DNA from: Actinokineospora terrae | GTDB lineage: Bacteria; Actinomycetota; Actinomycetes; Mycobacteriales; Pseudonocardiaceae | Assembly: GCF_900111175.1 (NCBI RefSeq) | Contig: NZ_FOGI01000009.1 | Location: forward strand, 248,001-312,000 | Reading direction: 5' to 3' | DNA length: 64,000 nucleotides | In this document: positions 24,976 to 33,886 of the stretch, piece after piece | How positions within the stretch are numbered: the stretch's first letter is position 1 | How the letters are laid out: every line of letters starts with the position of its first letter | Notes under the pieces: model-generated | Told to the model about the DNA's origin: nothing | The model's input: the letters and a program-made list of their open reading frames with translations, nothing else | Database searches by the model: none | Position numbers and translations under genes: made by a program

Positions 24976-26244
24976 CTAGTTGGTGACCGGGACGCCGATC
25001 TCGCCGTTGATGGCGCGCAGGGCGATGTCGGTGCGGTGGTGGGAGCCGGGGAGGTGGACGGCGGTGACCTTGCGGTACGCGTCGTCGCGGGCGGCGGGGA
25101 GGGTGTCGCCGGTGCCGACGACGGCGAGGACGCGGCCGCCTGCGGAGATGAGGGCGCCGTCGTCGCGGCGGCGGGTGCCCGCGTGCAGGACGCCGTCGGC
25201 CTCGGCGCCGGTGATGGTGTCGCCGGTGCGGGGGCGGCCGGGGTAGCCGTCGGCGGCGATGACGACCGTGACGGCGGAACCTTCGGCCCACTCGAGCGGG
25301 GGGTGCTCGGCGAGGCGGCCCTGGGCGGCGGCGAGGAGCAGGCGGGACAGCGGGCTGCGCAGCAGCGCCAGGACGGACTGGGTCTCCGGGTCGCCGAAGC
25401 GGCAGTTGAACTCGATGACCTCGGGGCCGTTGGACGTCAGCGCCAGGCCCGCGTAGAGCAGGCCGGAGAACGGGGTGCCGCGGCGGGCCATCTCGGCGAC
25501 GACCGGCTCGATGATGCGGGTCACGACGTCGCTGACCAGGCCTTCCGGCACCCACGGCAGCGGCGCGTACGCACCCATGCCGCCGGTGTTCGGGCCCGAA
25601 TCGCCGTTGCCGACGCGCTTGAAGTCCTGCGCGGGCAGCAGCGGAACCACGGCGCCCTCGGCGTCGACCACGCAGAACAGCGACACCTCGGGGCCGTCGA
25701 GGAACGACTCCAGCAGCACGGGGTGGCCGTCGTCGAGCAGGGTCATGGCGTGCGCGCGGGCGGCGTGCACATCGGTGGTGACCACGACGCCCTTGCCCGC
25801 CGCGAGGCCGTCGTCCTTGACCACCCAGGTCGGGCCGAACCGGGCGAGGGCGGCGTCGAGGCGCGCGGGGTTGTCGACGATCTCGCTGTGCGCGGTCGGC
25901 ACCCCGGCGGTCGTCATGACGTCCTTCGCGAACGCCTTCGACCCCTCGATCCGCGCGGCGTCGGCACCCGGCCCGAAGCAGGCGAACCCAGCCGCCCGCA
26001 CCGCGTCGGCCACACCGGCGACCAGCGGACCCTCCGGCCCGATCACCACCAGGTCGGCCTTCCACCGCCCCGCCAACCCGACCACGGACTCCGCGTCCAC
26101 CGCGTCGACCCCGTAGGTCTCGGCGAGCGACGCCGTACCCGCGTTACCCGGGGCGCACGCGAGCGCGACCACCTCCGGGTCCTTGGAGAGGGCCAGGACC
26201 AGGGCATGTTCGCGGGCACCAGACCCGACCACCAGGACTCGCAC
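24976..26244 (-). CDS. purD: Phosphoribosylamine-glycine ligase
   Basis: A 422-residue ATP-grasp enzyme that joins glycine to phosphoribosylamine in the second step of purine synthesis. Visible blocks are the N-terminal VLVVGSGAREHALVLAL, the ADLVVIGPEGPLVAGVAD segment, WVVKDDGLAAGKGVVV in the ATP-grasp fold, and EFNCRFGDPETQSVL with metal-binding residues. Length and motif order are those of a complete enzyme. It stands alone, transcribed leftward, about 80 bases before the ESX cassette. Confidence 0.96.
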   Translation of the reverse strand: MRVLVVGSGAREHALVLALSKDPEVVALACAPGNAGTASLAETYGVDAVDAESVVGLAGRWKADLVVIGPEGPLVAGVADAVRAAGFACFGPGADAARIEGSKAFAKDVMTTAGVPTAHSEIVDNPARLDAALARFGPTWVVKDDGLAAGKGVVVTTDVHAARAHAMTLLDDGHPVLLESFLDGPEVSLFCVVDAEGAVVPLLPAQDFKRVGNGDSGPNTGGMGAYAPLPWVPEGLVSDVVTRIIEPVVAEMARRGTPFSGLLYAGLALTSNGPEVIEFNCRFGDPETQSVLALLRSPLSRLLLAAAQGRLAEHPPLEWAEGSAVTVVIAADGYPGRPRTGDTITGAEADGVLHAGTRRRDDGALISAGGRVLAVVGTGDTLPAARDDAYRKVTAVHLPGSHHRTDIALRAINGEIGVPVTN

Positions 26245-26582
26245 GGTCAGCCAGGGTAGATGCCCGCCCGGCCCCTCCCGCCGCCACCCCTGTGAACTGG
26301 GAACACGGGGAGCGGAGTGGGGAGTTGATCACCGGCTGGGGTGGGAGTGGGTGGGTCGTGCTGAGCAGCCCCGTTTCCAGCCTTCCGGGAGGGCGGGGCG
26401 GGGGCCAGGGTGAAGTTGGGGTTGTGGACAGGTGGGCGGGATGTGGATGGCGGGGGCGTGAGGGGGTGGGTGGTGTTGGGCGTTCATCCGTGCTTGGGGC
26501 AGGTTTCGCCGGGGGGTGGTTCCGATTTCGCGGGGTGGGGCGAGGGTTGCGCGGGTCAGTTCGCGGGCTATGAGGAGGAAGA
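26245..26582. other. Intergenic region, G-rich on plus strand
   Basis: A 338-base gap between the divergent purD and glycerophosphodiesterase genes. The right part is strongly G-rich on the plus strand (repeated GGGTGGG-like runs at about 26335-26420). I see no ORF with coding-type third-position GC. A strong ribosome binding site GAGGAGGAAGA lies at 26572-26582 before the rightward gene. Promoters for both genes should lie here, but I cannot point to a convincing -35/-10 pair. Confidence 0.5.
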
Positions 26583-27707
26583 ATGCCTGCTACCCGGACC
26601 ATCGGCGTTGCCGTGTCCGCGCTCGCTCTGCTGGGGGTCGCGACCATGAGCACGGCTAGCGCCACCCCCGACCAGGGTGACGACCGGCACGGGCACCGGG
26701 CCACCCCGCTCGTGCTGGGGCACCGGGGTGCCTCGGGGTACCGGCCGGAGCACACCCTGGCCAGTTATGAGCTCGCGGCGCGGATGGGTGCCGACTACAT
26801 CGAGCCGGACCTGGTGTCCACCAAGGACGGGGTGCTGGTCGCCCGGCACGAGCCGGAGATCGGTGGGACCACCGATGTCGCCAAGCACCAGGAGTTCGCC
26901 GCGCGCAAGGCGACGAAGGTGCTCGACGGGGTGAGTGTGACCGGGTGGTGGACCGAGGACTTCACCCTGGCCGAGCTGAAGACGCTGCGGGCCGTGGAGC
27001 GGATCCCGGACGTGCGGCAGCGGAACACGATCTACAACGGCCGGTTCCAGGTGCCGACCTTCCAGGAGGTCATCGACCTGAGCAAGCGGCTGTCCCGGGA
27101 GTTGGGCCGCGACGTCGGCATCTACCCCGAGACCAAGCACCCGACGTACTTCCAGAAGCTGGGTCTCGACCTGAACCCGAAGGTCGTCGAGGCCCTCAAC
27201 CGCAACGGGCTCAACCGGCCCGGGGCGAAGGTGTTCGTGCAGTCCTTCGAGGTCACGAACCTGCAGGAGCTCAGCCGCAAGCTGCGGGTGCCGCTGATCC
27301 AGCTGACCTCGGCCTCCGGCGCGCCGTACGACTTCGTCGCCAGTGGTGACAAGCGGACCTACGCCGACCTGCTGACCCCGGCCGGCCTGCGCGGGGTCGC
27401 GAAGTACGCCTACGGCATCGGCCCGGCCAAGGACCAGGTCATCCCGCGGGACGCGGCGGGCAACCTGGCGCAGCCGACGGCGCTCGTCGGTAACGCGCAC
27501 GCGGCCGGTTTGAAGGTGCACCCGTACACGTTCCGCGCGGAGAACGTCTTCCTCCCCGCGAACCTGCGCTCCTCGGCCGTGCCCGCCGAGTACGGCGACC
27601 TGTTCGGTGAGCTGTCCGCGTTCTGGGCGGCAGGCGTGGACGGTGTGTTCAGCGACAACCCGGACATCGCGGTGGCGTCGCGGGCGGAGACCTTCCCGCG
27701 CCGCTGA
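26583..27707 (+). CDS. Secreted glycerophosphodiester phosphodiesterase
   Basis: A 374-residue GlpQ-type enzyme. The first 28 residues are a Sec-type signal peptide (VSALALLGVATMSTASA). The mature domain starts with LGHRGASGYRPEHTLASYE, where the HR and E residues are catalytic or metal-binding, and continues with DYIEPDLVSTKDG and ARHEPEI. A later GNAHAAGLKVHPYTFRAE also fits GDPD. It hydrolyses glycerophosphodiesters to glycerol-3-phosphate outside the cell, which helps phosphate or carbon scavenging. GAGGAGGAAGA gives a strong ribosome binding site. It ends at a clear terminator. Confidence 0.93.
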   Translation: MPATRTIGVAVSALALLGVATMSTASATPDQGDDRHGHRATPLVLGHRGASGYRPEHTLASYELAARMGADYIEPDLVSTKDGVLVARHEPEIGGTTDVAKHQEFAARKATKVLDGVSVTGWWTEDFTLAELKTLRAVERIPDVRQRNTIYNGRFQVPTFQEVIDLSKRLSRELGRDVGIYPETKHPTYFQKLGLDLNPKVVEALNRNGLNRPGAKVFVQSFEVTNLQELSRKLRVPLIQLTSASGAPYDFVASGDKRTYADLLTPAGLRGVAKYAYGIGPAKDQVIPRDAAGNLAQPTALVGNAHAAGLKVHPYTFRAENVFLPANLRSSAVPAEYGDLFGELSAFWAAGVDGVFSDNPDIAVASRAETFPRR

Positions 27708-27717
27708 CCCGTTGACC

Positions 27718-27759
27718 AAGGCGGTCCGCCACCGGCAGGGGGTGGCGGACCGCCTTTTC
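27718..27759 (+). terminator. Intrinsic terminator after glycerophosphodiesterase gene
   Basis: Arms AAGGCGGTCCGCCACC (27718-27733) and GGTGGCGGACCGCCTT (27741-27756) are perfectly complementary over 16 pairs with a 7-base loop, and the T-rich CTTTTCT follows. It sits between convergent genes and may act in both directions. Confidence 0.88.
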
Positions 27760-28017
27760 TCACACGATCCGGTTGTCCACGTAGCACCAGCGCCAGTCCT
27801 CACCGGGCTCGTGGGACTGGATGACCGGGTGGTCGGTCGCCTTGTGGTGGGCGGTGGCGTGCTTGAGCGGGCTTGAGTCGCAGCAGCCGACGTGCCCGCA
27901 GGTCAGGCAGCGGCGCAGGTGGACCCAGTGCCGGTTGCCCGCCGCGACGCAGTCCTGGCAGACGTCGGCGTCCGCGGTGACGCCGGTGGGCAGGGCCTGG
28001 ACGTGTTCGCAGGTCAT
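27760..28017 (-). CDS. UBP-type zinc-finger protein
   Basis: An 85-residue protein that is almost entirely one ZnF-UBP domain. Ligands include Cys in MTCEHV, CQDC, CLTCGHVGCCDSS, and His in KHATAHHKATDHPV. The C-terminal WRWCYVDNRIV is the typical closing strand. In eukaryotes this fold binds ubiquitin C-termini; the many actinobacterial stand-alone copies have no settled role. It is divergent from the Na+/H+ antiporter gene with a 65-base gap and shares the terminator region with the glycerophosphodiesterase gene. Confidence 0.9.
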   Translation of the reverse strand: MTCEHVQALPTGVTADADVCQDCVAAGNRHWVHLRRCLTCGHVGCCDSSPLKHATAHHKATDHPVIQSHEPGEDWRWCYVDNRIV

Positions 28018-28082
28018 GACCCGCTCCTTTCATGCGGCAACTCGCATGGGCAATCCTTGCGCACGAGGACGAGGAGGCGGGT

Positions 28083-29624
28083 GTGGAACTTCTGCTGCTG
28101 TTCGCCGGGTCACTGGCGGTCGCCGCGCTGTCACGACGGGTCGACTGGCCCGCGCCGCTGGTGCTGGTGGCGGTCGGGCTGGCGGTGTCGTTCATCCCGG
28201 GGGTGCCCGAGTTCCGGCTGGACCCGGAGTTGGTGCTGGTCCTGGTGCTGGCGCCGCTGCTCTACTCGGCCGCGTTGGACAGCTCTTACCTGGACATCAA
28301 GGCCAACATCCGCCCGATCGGACTGCTGGCGGTCGGCCTGGTTCTAGTGTCGACAGCGGTCGTTGGTGTTGTCGCTCACATGGCCCTACCGGACCTGCCT
28401 TTGGCGTCGGCGCTGGTCCTAGGCGCGGTGGTGGCCCCACCTGACGCGGTGGCGGCGGTGTCCATCGGACGGAAGCTAGGTCTACCGCGTCGCGCTATGA
28501 CCCTGTTGACCGGCGAGAGCCTCGGCAACGACGCGACAGCGCTAACCGCGTTCAAGGTCGCGGTAGCGACAGCGACGGGCGTAGCGGCGTTCTCCTGGTC
28601 CGACGGCATCGTCACGCTGCTCGTCACCTCGGTCGGTGGCGTGCTGGTCGGCCTGGTGCTCGGCGTGGTCATCCACAAGATCCGGCTCCGCCTCGGCGAC
28701 GGCGTGCTGGAGAGCGCGCTCGGCATGCTCGTCCCGTTCGGCGCGTACCTGCTGGCGGAGGAGCTGCACACCTCCGGCGTGCTCGCGGTGGTCGTCGCGG
28801 GCCTCTACCTCGGCCACAACGCCCCCGCGGCGGGCTACTCGACCCGGCTGCAGGAGACCGCGGTCTGGAAGTCGGTGGACGTCCTGCTGGAGTCGCTGGT
28901 GTTCGCCCTGATCGGGCTGCAGATGCGCACGATCGTGTCGGCGGCCGACCTGGACACCGGGCTGGTCACCGCCGCGGTGCTGGTGCTGGTCGCGGTGATC
29001 GCGGTGCGGTTCGTCTGGGTCTTCCCCGCCGCGCACATCCCGCGGTGGCTGTTCCCGCACATCCGCCGCCGCGAGCCCGCGCCGAGGTGGCGCCACCTGA
29101 CGGTGATCTCCTGGGCGGGGATGCGCGGTGTGGTGTCGCTGGCGGCCGCGGCCGCGATACCGCTGGACATGCCGGGCCGCGAGGTCGTGCTGCTGCTGAC
29201 GTTCGTGGTGACCGTGGGGACGCTGCTCGTGCAGGGCACGACGCTGCCGGTGCTGATCAGGAAGCTGGGCGTGCGGGCCGAGGACGGCCAGGACCGGGTG
29301 CTGGCCGAGGCGCAGGTGCAGAACTCGGCGGCGCGGGCGGCGGTCGACCGGCTGGACGAGCTGGTGGACGACGACGTGCCCGAGCACCTGGCGCACAAGC
29401 TGCGGGCGATCGCCGAGCACCGGGGCAACGCGGCGTGGGAGCGGCTGGGGCGGCAGGAGCAGGAGAGCCCGGCCGCGGCGTTCCGCAGGCTCCGGCGCGG
29501 GATGCTGGCCGCCGAGCGCGAGGTGTTCGTGACCGCGCGCGACCAGGGCGAGATCGACGACGAGATCCTGCGACGCGTGCAGCGCGAGCTGGACCTGGAG
29601 GAAGCGGCGCTGGACCGCGAGTAA
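28083..29624 (+). CDS. Na+/H+ antiporter (CPA1 family)
   Basis: A 513-residue membrane protein with about 12 hydrophobic segments in the first 390 residues and a hydrophilic helical C-terminus. Conserved blocks include APPDAVAAVSIGRKLGLP, LLTGESLGNDATALTAFKV with the ion-binding Asp, and WAGMRGVVSLAAAAAIPL. It exchanges Na+ or K+ for protons across the cell membrane. The GTG at 28083 is chosen because GAGGAGG lies about 6 bases upstream; an ATG at 28032 has no such site. A strong GC hairpin follows at 29723. Confidence 0.9.
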   Translation: MELLLLFAGSLAVAALSRRVDWPAPLVLVAVGLAVSFIPGVPEFRLDPELVLVLVLAPLLYSAALDSSYLDIKANIRPIGLLAVGLVLVSTAVVGVVAHMALPDLPLASALVLGAVVAPPDAVAAVSIGRKLGLPRRAMTLLTGESLGNDATALTAFKVAVATATGVAAFSWSDGIVTLLVTSVGGVLVGLVLGVVIHKIRLRLGDGVLESALGMLVPFGAYLLAEELHTSGVLAVVVAGLYLGHNAPAAGYSTRLQETAVWKSVDVLLESLVFALIGLQMRTIVSAADLDTGLVTAAVLVLVAVIAVRFVWVFPAAHIPRWLFPHIRRREPAPRWRHLTVISWAGMRGVVSLAAAAAIPLDMPGREVVLLLTFVVTVGTLLVQGTTLPVLIRKLGVRAEDGQDRVLAEAQVQNSAARAAVDRLDELVDDDVPEHLAHKLRAIAEHRGNAAWERLGRQEQESPAAAFRRLRRGMLAAEREVFVTARDQGEIDDEILRRVQRELDLEEAALDRE

Positions 29625-29722
29625 GCGCTACCTGGTGTGTCTGGAGCGTGGGGTTCGACGGCGCGCGGTAGGTCCAACGCGTCCGGCCGGAAGGTCCCAG
29701 ACGACACCAATTCGGGGACTGC

Positions 29723-29758
29723 GCCTAGGGCCGACCGCGGTGGCGGTCGGCCCTAGGC
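29723..29758. terminator. Terminator-like hairpin between convergent genes
   Basis: A perfect 16-base-pair hairpin (GCCTAGGGCCGACCGC at 29723-29738, its complement at 29743-29758, 4-base loop) between the antiporter and ssuD stops. There is no T tract on either strand, so it is of the GC-only type frequent in actinomycetes. Confidence 0.7.
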
Positions 29759-29760
29759 GG

Positions 29761-30906
29761 CTAGGACGCGGCGATCCGTAGCGTTGACGCGGGTGCGGTC
29801 TCCTGCCCTGCCAGCAGGCCGCGCCTGGCCAACTCGGGGCGCACGCCCTCGCCGAACCAGTACGCCTCCTCCAGGTGGGGGTACCCGGAGAGGACGAACT
29901 CGGTGATCCCGATGCCGTGGTACTCCTCGATCAGGTCGGCGACCTCGGCGTGGCTGCCGACCAGTGCCGTCCCCGCGCCGCCGCGGACCAGGCCGATGCC
30001 CGCCCACAGGTTCGGGTACACCTCCAGGCCGCGCACCCCCTTGTCCAGCGCGCCCTGGTGCAGCTCCAGCATCCGCTGCTGGCCGACCGACTGGCTCTTC
30101 GCCAGCTGTGCCTGCGCCTCGGCGACCTGGGTCGGGTCGAGCGCGTCGAGCAGCCGCTGCGCCTCGGCCCAGGCGGCCTCGGAGGTGTCCCGGGAGATGG
30201 TGTGCAGGCGGATGCCGAAGCGCGGTGTGCGGCCGAGCGCCTCGGCCTGCGCGCGGACCTTGGCGATCTTCTCCGCGACCTGGGCGGGCGGTTCGCCCCA
30301 GGTCAGGTAGACGTCGGCGTGCCTGGCGGCCACCGGGATGGCCGCGTCCGACGACCCTCCGAAGTAGACGGACGGGATCGGGTCGGGCGCGGCGACGGTG
30401 GTCGCGCCGACGACCGTGATGTGGTCGCCGTCGAAGGAGAACGGCTCGCCGGACCAGGCGCCGCGAACGACGGTGAGGAACTCGTCGGTGCGGGCGTAGC
30501 GGCTGTCGTGGTCGTGGAAGTCGCCGAAGCGCTCCTGCTCGACGGAGTCGCCGCCGGTGACCACGTTGAGCAGCAGCCTGCCGCCGGAGATCCGCTGGTA
30601 GGTCGAGGCCATCTGGGCGGCCAGGGTCGGCGAGATGACCCCCGGCCGGAACGCGACCAGGAACTTGAGCGTCCTGGTCTCCCGGATGAGCGCGGCGGTG
30701 ACCAGCCAGGCGTCCTCGCAGAAGGTGCCGGTGGGGGTCAGCACGCCGGTGAAGCCGAGCTGCTCCGCGGCCCGCGCGACCTGGGCCAGGTAGTCGATGT
30801 CGGGTGCGCGGCGGGCCGAGCTCTCCGCGCGCTCGGCGTGGAACCGCTCCACCACGTTGCGGCCGTCGCCCGAGGTGGGGAGGAACCAGTGCAGGGTGAC
30901 GCTCAT
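29761..30906 (-). CDS. ssuD: FMNH2-dependent alkanesulfonate monooxygenase
   Basis: A 381-residue flavin monooxygenase of the luciferase-like family. It opens TLHWFLPTSGDGRNVV and contains GVLTPTGTFCEDAW, FLVAFRPGVISPTLAAQMAS and LLLNVVTGGDSVEQ, the usual SsuD blocks. It cleaves alkanesulfonates to aldehyde and sulfite using FMNH2 and O2, supplying sulfur. No SsuE-type flavin reductase gene is in the operon. Its start overlaps the ssuA stop by ATGA, and it is the last gene of the sulfonate operon. Confidence 0.93.
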   Translation of the reverse strand: MSVTLHWFLPTSGDGRNVVERFHAERAESSARRAPDIDYLAQVARAAEQLGFTGVLTPTGTFCEDAWLVTAALIRETRTLKFLVAFRPGVISPTLAAQMASTYQRISGGRLLLNVVTGGDSVEQERFGDFHDHDSRYARTDEFLTVVRGAWSGEPFSFDGDHITVVGATTVAAPDPIPSVYFGGSSDAAIPVAARHADVYLTWGEPPAQVAEKIAKVRAQAEALGRTPRFGIRLHTISRDTSEAAWAEAQRLLDALDPTQVAEAQAQLAKSQSVGQQRMLELHQGALDKGVRGLEVYPNLWAGIGLVRGGAGTALVGSHAEVADLIEEYHGIGITEFVLSGYPHLEEAYWFGEGVRPELARRGLLAGQETAPASTLRIAAS

Positions 30907-31970
30907 TTCTGGGCTCCAGAGTCAGCGACCGCGGCCACGTCGGCCGCGTAGCGGTTGTCGACGAAATCAGCGAACGTGAACTTGGTCGGCAGGACCTTGG
31001 CGGCCACGAACGCGTCCGCCAGCTTCTGCTCGTCCGCGATCACGGTGTCGTCGAGCTTGATCGGCCGGTCGAGACCTCGCTGCGCGGCCTCTAGCGCTAC
31101 CTCGGGCTTGAGGCCGGTTTCCTTGGCCCACGCGGTAGCGCGCTCCTCGACGTGAGTCTTGGCGTAGTTGAGGGCCTTGGCGTAGCGGACCACGTAGTCG
31201 CGCAGGGCGGCGTTCTTACCCGCATCGGCCAAGGCGGCCTTACCTGCGACGAGGAAGCCGTAGCCGCTGGCAAGGGAATCCGGACCTGCTTCGGTGTTGG
31301 GCTTACCGCCGCCGGGGGTGCCGGTGCCGTCGATGAGCACGCGCGCCTTGGTGTCGCGGAGCGCCTGGGTGGTGTAAGGGTCCCAGATCGACCACGCGTC
31401 GAGCTTCTTCTGGGTGAACGCGGCGAACGCGTCCGAGGGCTGCAAGAAGCTGAGCGTGACGTCGGCGGGGGTCAGCTTGGCGGCGTTCAGCACGGTGAGC
31501 ACCAGGCCGTGCGCGGAGCTGCCCTTGGCGACGCCGATGGTCTTGCCGCGCAGGTCCTCGACGGTGCGAAGCGGCGAATCCGCTGGCACGAGGAGGGCGT
31601 CGCTGGAGACGTCGCCCTTCTGCGCGGACACGACCGCGATCTTGGCGTTGGCCGCCGCGGCGAACAGGGGCGGGGTGTTGCCGACGGAGCCGATGTCGAT
31701 CGCGCCCGCGGAAGCGGCCTCCAGCAGCGGCGGGCCACTGGTGAAGGTCGACCACTCGATCTTGTACGGAACGTCCTTGAGCAGGCCGGCCGCCTCTAGG
31801 TACGACTTCTGGCCGCCCTTCTGGTCGCCGACCTTGAGGGTGACCTTGGCGAGGTCGGCAGCGCTGACGGACTCAGGTACCGCCGCGCTGGGGGTGTCAG
31901 AGCTACCGCAAGCCGCTAAAGCCAACGCCGCTACAGCGAAGGGGATCAGGTTACGCAGTCGCACGTTCAT
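30903..31970 (-). CDS. ssuA: Sulfonate ABC transporter substrate-binding lipoprotein
   Basis: A 355-residue lipoprotein. The signal peptide ends LALAACGSS, with Cys as the lipid anchor. The mature part is of the SsuA/NMT1 type with KVGDQKGGQKSYLEAAGLL, GSVGNTPPLFAAAANAKI and KGSSAHGLVLTVL. It binds alkanesulfonates outside the membrane and passes them to SsuC. Its first 20 bases overlap the end of ssuB and its stop overlaps ssuD. Expression is probably under the same sulfur control as the leader peptide at 33543. Confidence 0.92.
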   Translation of the reverse strand: MNVRLRNLIPFAVAALALAACGSSDTPSAAVPESVSAADLAKVTLKVGDQKGGQKSYLEAAGLLKDVPYKIEWSTFTSGPPLLEAASAGAIDIGSVGNTPPLFAAAANAKIAVVSAQKGDVSSDALLVPADSPLRTVEDLRGKTIGVAKGSSAHGLVLTVLNAAKLTPADVTLSFLQPSDAFAAFTQKKLDAWSIWDPYTTQALRDTKARVLIDGTGTPGGGKPNTEAGPDSLASGYGFLVAGKAALADAGKNAALRDYVVRYAKALNYAKTHVEERATAWAKETGLKPEVALEAAQRGLDRPIKLDDTVIADEQKLADAFVAAKVLPTKFTFADFVDNRYAADVAAVADSGAQK

Positions 31971-32658
31971 TCACTCCCAGATCGCGCAACACCTGTGCGC
32001 GGACGTCAATGTGGTCGGATAGCTCTCTCGGCCTCGGGTGGCCCAAGATGTATTCGCTGGCGATACGGCCCTCGTCGAGGACGAGGACGCGGTCGGCCAG
32101 CAGGAGTGCCTCGTCGACGTCGTGCGTGACGAGCAGGACGGCCGGTTTGTGCTGCTGCCACAACGTCTCCACCAGGCGGTGCATCGCCATCCTGGTCAAC
32201 GCGTCCAGTGCGCCGAACGGCTCGTCGAGCAGCAACAGTTCGGGCTCGCGGACAAGAGCGCGGGCGAGCGACACCCGTTGCGCCTCACCACCGGAGAGCG
32301 TCCGCGGCCACGCGTCGGCGTGGTCGGCCAGACGCACCTCGTCCAGTGCCTTGAGCGCGACATCCCTGCCGACGACCGGGTGCAGCCCCAGCACGACGTT
32401 GCGCCACACCCGCCGCCACGGCAGCAACCGGGGCTGCTGGAACGCAACGGAGACCTGTCCGTCCACAGTGAACTCACCGGTGACCGCCGTGTCGAGCCCG
32501 GCCAACACCTTGAGCAACGTCGACTTGCCGGACCCGCTGCGGCCCAACAGTGCGACGAACTCGCCCGGCGCGATGTCGAGGTCGAGCTCGCGCAACACCG
32601 CGCGGTCGCCGAACTCCTTGGTCAGACCGCGAACCTCGACGGTCAGGCTGCTCGCCAC
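31951..32658 (-). CDS. ssuB: Sulfonate ABC transporter ATP-binding protein
   Basis: A 235-residue nitrate/sulfonate-type ATPase. It has Walker A GRSGSGKST, Q-loop VAFQQPRLLPW, signature LSGGEAQRVSLARAL, Walker B LLLLDEPFGALD and switch His in LLVTHDVDEAL. The short spacing between Walker A and the Q-loop is typical for SsuB. The GTG at 32658 gives a protein that begins right at the domain and overlaps ssuC by 16 bases. It energises SsuC on the inner face. Confidence 0.93.
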   Translation of the reverse strand: MASSLTVEVRGLTKEFGDRAVLRELDLDIAPGEFVALLGRSGSGKSTLLKVLAGLDTAVTGEFTVDGQVSVAFQQPRLLPWRRVWRNVVLGLHPVVGRDVALKALDEVRLADHADAWPRTLSGGEAQRVSLARALVREPELLLLDEPFGALDALTRMAMHRLVETLWQQHKPAVLLVTHDVDEALLLADRVLVLDEGRIASEYILGHPRPRELSDHIDVRAQVLRDLGVNERATA

Positions 32659-33467
32659 CGCAGTGCCCTCCTCTCGACCAGGCGCACGATCGCGTCCGTC
32701 ACCAGCCCGAGTGCGGCGTAGACGACCAGGCCGACGACGATGACGTCGGTGCGCAGGAACTCCCGGGCGTTGTTGATCAGGTAGCCGAGGCCGCTGCTGG
32801 CGTTGACCTGCTCGCCGACGATCAGCGACAGCCACGCGACGCCGAGGGACTGGCGCAGGCCGACCAGCGTGTTGGGCAGCGCGGCGGGCAGCACGACGTG
32901 CACGAGCCGCTCGGTGCGGGTGAAGCCGAGCGCGGTCGTCGCCTCGACCAGGTGGTCGTCGACGTTGCGGATGCCCGAGTGCACGTTGAGGTACAGCGGG
33001 AACGCGACCCCGAGGGCGACCAGCGCGATCTTCGGCTCCTCGCCGATGCCGAACCAGAGGATGAACAGCGGGATCAACCCGAGGAACGGCAACGTCCGCA
33101 GCATCTGCACCGGCGGGTCGACCAGGTAGTTGCCCCAGCGCGACAGCCCGGCAACGATGCCGAGCACGATCCCGATCAGCGCACCGATGCCGAACCCGAT
33201 GCCGACCCGGGTGGTGGACACGACGAACGCGTCACCGAGTTCCCCGGTGCCCGCCAGTTCGATCCCGGCCTGCAGCACCGTCCACGGCGAACTCAACTTG
33301 TCCGGCGGCAGCACACCGGTCTCACAGGCGATCTGCCACAGCGCGACGATCGCCAACGGGCTGATCCACCGGCGCAGATCCGGCAATCTTCGGCGGGACT
33401 TCTTGACGGATAACGATTCCGGGGCCGATTCCGCACGCGCGGGGGCGCCCAGGGTCGAGATGGACAC
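32643..33467 (-). CDS. ssuC: Sulfonate ABC transporter permease
   Basis: A 274-residue permease of the SsuC/TauC type, with a charged N-terminus and about six membrane segments. The cytoplasmic loop EATTALGFTRTERLVHVVLP couples to SsuB, and the ending LGYLINNAREFLRTDVIV is typical. A long 5' leader (33468-33620) with a short cysteine-containing peptide and two GC-rich hairpins precedes it. It is the first structural gene of the ssuC-B-A-D operon. Confidence 0.93.
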   Translation of the reverse strand: MSISTLGAPARAESAPESLSVKKSRRRLPDLRRWISPLAIVALWQIACETGVLPPDKLSSPWTVLQAGIELAGTGELGDAFVVSTTRVGIGFGIGALIGIVLGIVAGLSRWGNYLVDPPVQMLRTLPFLGLIPLFILWFGIGEEPKIALVALGVAFPLYLNVHSGIRNVDDHLVEATTALGFTRTERLVHVVLPAALPNTLVGLRQSLGVAWLSLIVGEQVNASSGLGYLINNAREFLRTDVIVVGLVVYAALGLVTDAIVRLVERRALRWRAA

Positions 33468-33542
33468 GGGTGTCTCCCGGTGGGGTGGGGACCGCGCGCC
33501 GCGCGCGCAGGAGGACCGGCCGCTGACGGCCGAGGCGGGACG
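33468..33542 (-). promoter_or_regulatory. Candidate attenuator hairpins before ssuC
   Basis: Between the leader-peptide stop and ssuC, the minus strand has a 6-base-pair tetraloop hairpin (CGGCCG TCAG CGGCCG) and then a GCGCGC/GCGCGC hairpin shortly before the GGGAG ribosome site. Stalling on the leader peptide could change which of these forms. No experimental basis is visible. Confidence 0.4.
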
Positions 33543-33620
33543 TCAGGCCGGACAGATCGCGCTGGCCTGCCGCCGCAGGTCGACGTGCAGGCGGTACACC
33601 AGGGGTTCGCCGCCGTTCAT
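33543..33620 (-). CDS. Short sulfur-operon leader peptide
   Basis: A 25-residue ORF (ATG at 33620, stop at 33543) about 75 bases before ssuC. Its core LVYRLHVDLRRQASAIC closely follows the LVxRxHVDLxRxxSAxC pattern of leader peptides that precede cysteine, sulfate and sulfonate operons in many actinobacteria. The conserved late Cys suggests that ribosome pausing when cysteine is scarce changes the mRNA structure downstream. It is too short for normal gene prediction. Pattern match is direct; the attenuation mechanism is inferred from similar leaders. Confidence 0.8.
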   Translation of the reverse strand: MNGGEPLVYRLHVDLRRQASAICPA

Positions 33621-33886
33621 GGTCCTGAGTCTTGGAGCACGCGCGGGTGAAGTCAACGCTCGGACAGGGCGTCCCGAATCCTGGAAACAGCATCGCGAAT
33701 GGTGCGGAAACCGCCGAATTCTGCCAGGTCGGACGAGTGCCGGGGGCGCCGATTTACTTTCAGCGCGAAATGAAGGGCCGATTCATCCCGGCGGCGGCTT
33801 GCGCGGCGGCCGGTGGGCAGAAAGCGAGAACGGGGAGGGCCTGGGGTGGCCCCCGGAGCGTCGTTGGTCCGGGGGCCCGGGGTCGA

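Noticed and set aside
26335..26420. G-run region as quadruplex or regulatory RNA
   Set aside because: G-rich runs are expected at this GC content, and no conserved pairing could be seen.
33781..33886. Possible small gene between purA and the ssu leader
   Set aside because: No frame shows a start with a ribosome binding site and coding composition.
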